The notes beneath the pieces were generated by a model. It was not told the DNA's origin, did no database searches, and saw only the letters and a program-made list of their open reading frames with translations. Positions 53,751 to 64,000 of a stretch of DNA of 64,000 nt are shown piece after piece. The DNA lies in the NCBI GenBank assembly GCA_965153355.1, contig OZ231126.1, positions 25,978,001 to 26,042,000 of the forward strand, given 5' to 3'. Made by a program: the position numbers and the translations under genes. The stretch's first letter is position 1; every line of letters begins with the position of its first letter. This DNA is from Flaccisagitta enflata. Lineage: Eukaryota > Chaetognatha > Sagittoidea > Aphragmophora.

Positions 53751-54965
53751 TCTCGTGAGTAAGAAGGAAGAGTGAGAAGGCGGGAGAGGGGCGATAAGGA
53801 CGAGGAAAAAAAGCAAGAAAATGAGTGAGAATGATAGAGAGGATGAATACGCGTAGGAATAATTTGAGTGTTTGATCGTCTTTGTTTGTTCATAGGTGAT
53901 CGGCACGGATTTTTAATCAATTGTGTCGAACAAGTTAACTAATTTTCATTAAGTATACGTTCACGTACAGGCATGATTACGCGAAAAGGTGCAGTGGGAG
54001 AATATATTGGGGTAAGAGTAGGGAGGAATGAGAGGTGAAGCAGGGATATGAAAACAGGATAAATGGAAGCTAAGCAGGAGGCAGAGACAGAAAAATATGA
54101 CAAAGATGAGACAAAAGAAAATTGAGAAGAAAAATTGAGAAATGAAAAGGGAGATCTGTTTAAGATCCGAGAGCAACAAATGTTGGCATCGTTTCAGAGA
54201 TTCAAGACTTCAGAATATGAAAAAAGGATGTCACGCGGGAACGGAATTTATCGTTTCCTTCTTCTCTCTCCGTTTATTCTCTGATCTGAGCTGTGTCTCT
54301 TTTTTAGCGTATAGTTCTCTTTTTCATCTTCCAGCACTCTCTTTATAACTCTCTTATCGTAATGTATCTGTCATGTCTCTCTTGCTGGGTGACAAGTGAA
54401 TGGGAATTTCCAAATCTGCGTTTAGCGACAAACTAATTGTTTAGAGGCTCTAATTTTAGAGTCTAAAACTGGTCTGTAAAGCATCAGAAATGATTGATAA
54501 TTATGAAGAATTTATTTTTTTCCCGGCATTTTGAAAATAGAAATACTTGCTTCGTTGAGCTCATGATAATGATTCCAGATCAGCCTATTGTTCTCTACAA
54601 TTAGGACGGCGGTCTTTATTTTTTTCTTTTTCATTTAGGAAAAAACAAAATATGAAAAAAAATTATGATGAACCTATCAGCTAGTAAATAAGGGGGCTAT
54701 CTAGGCAACGAGTGTGGGAGCTTTTCCCCAATGTTCCATTTGATCTAAGTTGTACTGTGCCCATTGCCTTCAGTAACGGAAGCCTACCTCCAATCTAATC
54801 ATCACCCGAGTATTATGAAAAGCTCTTTTTACTGCTTTTAAAAGAGTACAATACGATTGAAACTCCTCTATTACCATGAGGATTTCAAGAGAAAACGCGA
54901 GGGCACAACTACACAAGGTCTCTTGACTATATTATACATTTTCTGGTTGTTGCTTAGTACTGTCG
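53751..54965. other. Unannotated 1.2 kb
   Basis: Purine-rich to about 54150, then AT-rich. No open frame, element termini or RNA gene recognised. Confidence 0.5.
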
Positions 54966-55086
54966 TTTTTTTTAGTCGTTTTTTTTAGTACCGTGTCGGT
55001 CGGTACATTTTTGAATCGCGAGTGGTTTTAGCATGTCCGCTCCTTCCCAACTGTCCGCGACTGTCCTGCCATGTATCCGGCCTTAT
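54966..55086 (-). repeat. P hairpin repeat, degenerate
   Basis: TTTTTTAGTACCGTGTCGGT at the start and CATGTATCCGGCCTTATTTC at the end, with CTGTCCGCGACTGTCCTGCC between. The hairpin end is decayed. Confidence 0.7.
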
Positions 55087-55264
55087 TTCCATCTAGAGTC
55101 ATGGGAGGAGCCAGATGCAGCTAGAGTAGCGGTAGCACGACAGCGGAGTTGCTGAACAATAATAAGGTTGAGAAATGGGAAAAGGGAAGAATCATAAGTA
55201 GGTGAAATTGAAGCTTGAAGTAGAGATCTATAAAAGAGATACTCTCCAGAGGATCCGCAGCTGA

Positions 55265-55354
55265 GATCAAGAGAGAAAGAAAGCGAAAACCAGAGAGAAA
55301 GAAGGAAAGAAAGAAAGATAGAAAGCGAGCAAGCAAGCAAGCAAGCAAGCAAGC

Positions 55355-55402
<48 letters not shown>

Positions 55403-55470
55403 AATATAGAATGAATAAAAGAGAGAAAGAAATATAAGTAAAAGAAAGTAAGAAAGAGAGAAAAAAGTAA

Positions 55471-55556
<86 letters not shown>
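55265..55556. repeat. (GAAA)n with (GCAA)n block
   Basis: GAAA runs separated by a GCAAGCAAGCAA block near 55327-55355 and by degenerate AGTAAAAG segments. Flanks 55087-55264 and 55557-55880 hold no recognised gene. Confidence 0.93.
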
Positions 55557-55557
<1 letters not shown>

Positions 55558-55880
55558 GTAGCGTCATTGAGAGCAAGAGAAAACACTGTGGATGTTGAAT
55601 CGAGGCGGCGGAAACTGTCAAGAATTGATTAACCCAATTTGGCCAAAATTATGATGGAGAACTTTTCTGATCTACATATCATATCATATTCTTATTAGTT
55701 AGGAGGAAGTTTGGCGATTAGTTAACGGGTTTCTGCTGCGTTTTTGACAAGGTTTGCAAGCAACAATAATGCTGATAAGACATTTGAAGGATATCTGTGC
55801 TAACTATACTAGCAAAAGAAATAATGACAATGACATTTAAAACGACGACAACTGCAACTCCTGACATTGATTTATCAACA

Positions 55881-56195
<315 letters not shown>

Positions 56196-56370
56196 AGATG
56201 CTTAAAGTAACATGGACAACTACTCGCGAGATGTACCACTGTTTGCACAAATACACGTCGGCCGTGCGCCCGACGTCTAGTCGAAGGATTATGGGCTCAA
56301 AAAGTTTTTGGAAGCCAATCCACAAACAAAAACTTTTTGTGTACAAGAAGGATGAAGAAGACGACTATCA

Positions 56371-58180
<1,810 letters not shown>

Positions 58181-58189
58181 TCTACTCGC

Positions 58190-58675
58190 CTTTGCGTTTA
58201 CGTTCACTTGGTCTTGCCTATGCTTTTACTTGGCTTTGCCTTTGCCTTTGCCTTCGCCTTTACTTGGTTTCTCCTTCGCCCTTACTGGGCTTTGGCTTGG
58301 CCTTTTCATGGCTTTACTTTCCCCTTTACTTAGCTTTGCCTTCAACTTTACTTGGCTTTGCCTTTGCCTTTACTGGGCTTTGACTTGATCTTTAATTGGC
58401 TTTTCCTTCCCCTTGAATTGGCTTTACTTTCCCCTTTACTTAGCTTTGCCTTCGCCTTTACTTGGCTTTGCCTTCTCCTATTTTTGGATTTGCCTTTTCT
58501 TGGCTTTGCCTTTGCCTAATCTTAAATTTGCCTTTTCTCGGATTTCGCCTTTATTGGGCTTTGCCTTCGCCTTCATTGGATTCGCCCTTTATTGGATTTG
58601 CCTTTACTCGGCTTTGCCTTTGCATTTACTTGACTTTGCCTTCTTCTTGAAAAATCTTTACCTCAGCCTTCACAT
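58190..58675. repeat. Degenerate TTTGCCTT(C/T)GCC minisatellite
   Basis: Repeats of about 22-24 bp built from TTTACTTGGCTTTGCCTT and hexamer slippage (CCTTTG). Hydrophobic frames across it are by-products of the repeat. Confidence 0.88.
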
Positions 58676-58765
58676 GATTTTAGCGCTATAGCTTTCGTCT
58701 CCATCGGTGCACTGCTTCAACCCGATTCTATTCTCACTGAGATTCTCACGGTGCTCCAAAACATA

Positions 58766-59274
58766 CAGTAGATGTCGTCTAGACTTGGAAATAGGGGGGA
58801 GCTCATAACCTCAGCATCAGTAAAGTGAGGGGACTGATATTTTGCTAGTGTAATGTATAGACCCTAAGGGGTTGACGATGGGGTATGGCATCCCCCTACG
58901 GCTTACCTTACAAAAAAAACTTTTAGTATAAAATATTACGATCAATCACTTTTATAGCAGAATTTCAGCTTCATCTATTTGCTTTAATTGCAAAACCAGC
59001 TTGGGATTCGAACCTGGAACTTTTAAAGAAATAACTTGATTAAGATAAATTTGAGGTCAAATGAGTTAACCACTAAACCAATTCTAGCAGCTGTTTAAGC
59101 AGAGCAAATTTGATTTAGTATATTCAAAAGAATTTTCTATCCACAGAGCTGCCATACCCCATCGTCAACCCTATGGGACAAAAGCATTATACAGACATAA
59201 TTTCATTTCATTGGCACAAATGGTAGTTAGGATATGAGGGCCCCCATATTTCCAAGTCTAGACGACATCTACTG
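58766..59274. mobile_element. MITE of CAGTAGAT family, TA target, with tRNA-like segment
   Basis: 509 bp. The termini are CAGTAGATGTCGTCTAGACT and the inverse, flanked by TA at 58764-58765 and 59275-59276. The ends match those of 23409-23954 at 19 of the first 20 bases. Inner inverted segments include GTTGACGATGGGGTATGGCA / TGCCATACCCCATCGTCAAC. The middle carries a tRNA-like A box and B box. Confidence 0.9.
59000..59090 (-). ncRNA. tRNA-like segment (A box and B box) inside a MITE
   Basis: On the minus strand, TGGTTTAGTGGTTAACTC (59063-59080) resembles a pol III A box/D arm and GGTTCGAATCCC (59003-59014) matches the B box/T arm consensus. The spacing is about 55 bp, longer than in most tRNAs, and I could not fold a convincing acceptor or anticodon stem. 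A tRNA relic or SINE head is more likely than a working tRNA gene. Confidence 0.45.
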
Positions 59275-59956
59275 TACTAAACCCGAAGCTTATTCCATGT
59301 ATTTATCAATAAACGCTTTCACAAGAATGCAAGAATTAAAAAACAAAATAATCACATGACAATAATCTATTGAACAAATGCCTTAGGAGCCAAATTTTTA
59401 CTTAGGTATCGTGGGCATAAAAACTGCGGATGAACAAATAAACTGACTGACCAACAGATTGATCAACAAAGCCTTTTCCAACTTTAGGAGACAAAACGCG
59501 ACACCAAGAGATCAATTGACTTGTTGATTGATTGATTGAATAATTGATTGAGATTGTAGCATGGACAGGAAATTTACAATCAGTGAAAGTACATCAGAAT
59601 ACTCTTCTTTAAAGAATAAACTCAAGTCGTGTCAGTGATGACTTTGTTTTGCCATTTGCAAGCGATCTTTGTAACAAAGCCACCAAGATATGGCAGGACC
59701 AATCAACAGATCCTGCCGTTTGTTACACCTCTTGACTGAGTAACTGTCTGACCAACTAACCAAATAAATAATAGACCGACTGACCGTAGAATTGGCAGCG
59801 AGCAAAAGAAATAAATATCAACATTGACCCTCAAAATTTTATTGACAGTGATATTCTTTACTTCTTATAGATTCTAAGTGGATCACTGTGTCATGCTTTA
59901 ATGTGAGCCAAGAACATGTTTTATGTAACCTTCAAATATATACAGAAGTTTTCTTT
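59275..59956. other. Unannotated AT-rich stretch
   Basis: TGATTGATTGATTGA near 59525 and a small GGCAGGA...TCCTGCC hairpin (59692-59720). No gene seen. Confidence 0.5.
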
Positions 59957-60128
<172 letters not shown>

Positions 60129-60236
60129 GGTTCAATAGAATAGAAACGTGTTTTACCTTTGAATATGAATAAGACGATTTTTTGGAATGGGTTCAGGAAA
60201 AACTTTTTCCAGTGAGAAACAACCGCAATGCTTTCC

Positions 60237-61467
<1,231 letters not shown>

Positions 61468-61800
61468 AAAAACAGGTCGCCCAAGGGCAATATGTGGTTA
61501 GCGAAACCCATTGCCCTGCCTTGCCTGGTTTTAAATCAGAAAGAGAGGATGCAAGGCAGCGGCCCCGAAAGGGACGAAGTTGTTTAGAACACGGGAATTT
61601 TTGTTCAGCAGTCCGTTGGTCCATCCGTCAGTCTCCCCCCCCAGATTTCAGGCCTGAGAGGGCAAATTTCAGGCCTGAGGCGGTAGATTTCAGGCCTGAG
61701 AGGGCCTGGGGGGACTAACGAATAGACAAACAAATGGACAAACAAAAGTCCCCCTGTGTTCCAAAGGACTTTGTCCCTTTTGGGGCGGCTGCCCAAAAAG
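61468..61800 (+). repeat. M element M11 inserted within ATC array
   Basis: The leader-like GGTCGCCCAAGGGCAATATG and AGCGAAACCCATTGCCCTGC are followed by AAGGCAGCGGCCCCGAAAGG, a short core of three to four TTTCAGGCCTGAGAGGGCAA units (61640-61710), and the closing box CCCTGTGTTCCAAAGGAC...TTTTGGGGCGGCTGCCC. ATC repeats lie on both sides. Confidence 0.85.
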
Positions 61801-61810
61801 TAAAAAAAGA

Positions 61811-61826
61811 ATCATCATCATCCTCC

Positions 61827-61923
<97 letters not shown>

Positions 61924-61994
61924 AACCATCATCATCATCATTTTCATCATCACCATCATCATCATCATTTTCATCATCACCATCATCATCATCA
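61811..61994. repeat. (ATC)n array, continuation
   Basis: A GTC/ATC mixture then ATC with TTTTC breaks, 3' of the M element. Confidence 0.95.
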
Positions 61995-62056
61995 AGGTGT
62001 GGCAATGTATCATTTTCCGAGGCAAGTGTCCCGCCCAATTCTCCGGTTTCATTCTC

Positions 62057-62227
62057 TCATTCCTCTATGTTTTGTGTGTGTGTGTGTATTTGTCTGAATC
62101 TGAATCTGAATCTATGCTCTGACCACCCTCGTGTCTTCCCAACAATATCGCTGTCAATCTGACAGTCGAGGGGAGGAGCAGCAGGAGCCAGGAGGAGGAG
62201 GAAGACCAGCGTGGGTCGCCGATCCAT
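62057..62227 (-). other. Open frame with signal-peptide-like start, unsupported
   Basis: From the internal methionine the frame reads MDRRPTLVFLLLLAPAAPPL, a plausible signal peptide or first exon of a secreted protein, then runs into RFRFRF and HTHT low-complexity codons. No donor site or following exon could be identified. The 62000-62340 region is otherwise unannotated. Confidence 0.2.
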
Positions 62228-62498
62228 CTTCCCCGCAAAGTCCCACTGACTGACATCTGACAAGAGTGACAGAAAAATCTCAAACTTGGAGAAGATTTTC
62301 TCAATCTCTCTCCTCTTCTTCCTCTTCCTCCACCTCCTCCTCATCCTCTCTCTTCATCCTCATTTCTTTTTCTTTGTTATTTCTTGTTTAATTTTCTGAA
62401 AGGTGTCCTTCTCACCACCACGAAAGGGACAACCACCTAACAAACAGCACTTTTGAAATTTCAATGCCACTTTACAGACCTAAAAATGTCCAGCTCTA

Positions 62499-63180
62499 CC
62501 GGGTCATTAGCCTGAGATGCCGGATAATGATAAGCTTTTTCTCAGAGATGCCATGGAACTTGGATTTCTGATTGATTGTCACTTAAAGAGTATAGATTGA
62601 CGTTCTTTGTGTCAAAATTTCATGAACCTGGGTCCAGTGGTTTGGATTCTACATAACTTTTAACATAACACTTCCTATCTGCCACAGGCCACATTTTCTT
62701 TGGTAATGAAGGAACTGGGCATTTTCACTTAGCTCTTATTTTGCAACATTTTGATGCAGAGACAAAAAGTTGGTCTTGAATGAAAGATGAATTGACCAAC
62801 TTATGAACCGCCATCAAATAATCTTTCACTCTGGACTGATTTTGTGTTTCCAGCTCAAAGTAATGAAGAAAGATACTAATTTGAAAATGTGCTCTCTGAC
62901 AATTTTTATCCAAAATTCTGATATTGAGGGTGTAGGGATGGTGATCCCATCCATATCGTCCTTTTGGTCCTTCCAATAAATCTGTTTCTTCTTCTGAGAG
63001 ATGATTAGGTTTTACTTCAAAAGCTTATAAAATCCAAACCACTTGACCTAAGATGATGAAATTTTGATATAGGAAACATCAATGTATACTCTTTAAAAGG
63101 AAACCAAGTAAAAATTCGAGATCCATGGCATCTCTGAGTAAAAGCTTAAAAGAATCCGACATCTCAGGCTGATAACCCGG
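62499..63180. mobile_element. Fold-back element, probable TA target
   Basis: 682 bp. The termini CCGGGTCATTAGCCTGAGAT and GACATCTCAGGCTGATAACCCGG pair imperfectly. Inverted homology continues for about 180 bp per side (GCCATGGAACTTGGAT / GATCCATGGC; CACTTAAAGAGTATA / TATACTCTTTAAAAG). TA lies at 62497-62498 and 63181-63182. No empty site is available to confirm it. Confidence 0.75.
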
Positions 63181-63182
63181 TA

Positions 63183-63627
63183 ATTTCAATTGCCAACACA
63201 TCTCCAAATTCATCACCACCACTTCCCACCACCTCTGCATCACCACCGCCACCTGTTTTAGTAGTAATACAACGACCACCACCATCGTCTTTACTACCAA
63301 CATATCCCCTACCAAAAACAGAACCTCCACCACCACTCATCATTCAGTTTGCCCTACTTCGAAGTTTTCTTCTCTTTTTCTTCACGGTATGAAATCTAGA
63401 CTTGAAACATCCGTTTTGGCCTCCGGGTTTAATTAGGCTTTCGGGACTCTGATTATCGACCTAAATTACGAGGATAAGGTAACCGCCATCGTTTTGTTCT
63501 CAAAAAAGACGTTATTATTTCCCTTTTCTGACCTTCGGGCATGATTTGAGGGGAAAGGTGAAACATTGCTTGTTCGGGAGATTTTGATGGAATTGAGATG
63601 AAAAAAAGAAAAAGAAAGCAGACAAAA
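63183..63627. other. Unannotated, CCACCA-rich then mixed sequence
   Basis: An ACCACCACC-rich patch (63205-63340), then ordinary AT-rich DNA. No gene recognised. Confidence 0.5.
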
Positions 63628-63732
63628 ACAAAACAAAACAAAACAAAACAAAACAAAACAAAACAAAACAAAACAAAACAAAACAAAACAAAACAAAACA
63701 AAACAAAACAAAACAAAACAAAACAAAACAAA
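63628..63732. repeat. (AAAAC)n array
   Basis: About 21 pure pentamer units. Confidence 0.97.
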
Positions 63733-63931
63733 AGAAAAATCATGTGGGGGATCAAGAAGTAGGCTTCCCCCCCCCAAAAAAAAAGGAACATCAGAAATAA
63801 TCGATGCCAAACCTGAAATTGTCCGGAGGAGAAAATCACCCTTTTTCACAGTTACTTAACTACCAGACCTTATTCTCTCCCCTTCTCCCCATTCATCGCA
63901 CACATTCGCAGTGCCACTTCTTTTCTGTCAC

Positions 63932-64000
63932 TTTTTAGTCGCGTGCTACGCGACTCTACACCCCGCTTTGTCCGTCGGTTGTTTGGTCGGTCGGTTGCTT
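63932..64000 (-). repeat. P hairpin repeat, cut by window end
   Basis: TTTTTAGTCGCGTGCTACGC, then CTCTACACCCCGCTTTGTCC and the start of a GGTCGGTCGG run. Intact hairpin end. Confidence 0.9.

Noticed and set aside
59003-59080. Functional tRNA gene
   Set aside because: The A-to-B box spacing is long and no acceptor or anticodon stem could be folded by eye. Kept only as tRNA-like.

Overview
The window is animal nuclear DNA, almost certainly from a marine invertebrate. A lophotrochozoan such as a mollusc is a guess, based on small hairpin repeats with an ACGG/ACCG microsatellite core that resemble elements known from bivalves. The reasons for calling it metazoan are a BEL/Pao LTR retrotransposon, an intronless 24-finger C2H2 zinc-finger gene, very long simple-sequence arrays and a high density of non-autonomous DNA transposons. 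There is no sign of operons, and I found no rRNA. The only host-type protein-coding gene I can support is the zinc-finger gene at 49705-52044 (minus strand).

Positions ~80-36025 form one giant imperfect inverted repeat. The left arm is ~80-24995, the spacer ~24996-26335 and the right arm ~26336-36025. The arms differ mainly by insertions, and for nearly every insertion the other arm preserves the empty site, so target-site duplications (TSDs) can be read directly. Left-arm insertions: a fold-back element at 419-1166; a hairpin repeat at 3611-3847; a fold-back element at 4375-5022; a 14 kb BEL/Pao element at 5357-19393; a composite insert at ~19567-21057; and a TA-target fold-back MITE at 23409-23954. 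Right-arm insertions: a hairpin repeat at 28848-29044; an element at 31367-32746 lying inside an older MITE; and MITEs at 34141-34739 and 35129-35891.

The BEL/Pao element reads on the minus strand. It has near-identical LTRs, one intact gag, two diverged and frameshifted copies of pol separated by 692 bp of unrelated AT-rich DNA, and an extra 3' ORF coding for a charged coiled-coil protein.

From 36 to 49 kb the sequence is mostly repeats. It holds members of a dispersed 'M' family (a leader, inverted GCAGCGGCCCC boxes and a 20-21 bp minisatellite), 'P' hairpin repeats, and a 3.2 kb fold-back element with a perfect 9-bp TSD at 42666-45893. From 52 to 64 kb come long GA, GAAA, AAC and AAAAC arrays, a 1.2 kb ATC array interrupted by an M element, and two more fold-back elements, one carrying a tRNA-like A box/B box pair.

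No DNA transposase gene is visible, so all the DNA elements appear non-autonomous. The M family is the best candidate here for an undescribed repeat system.
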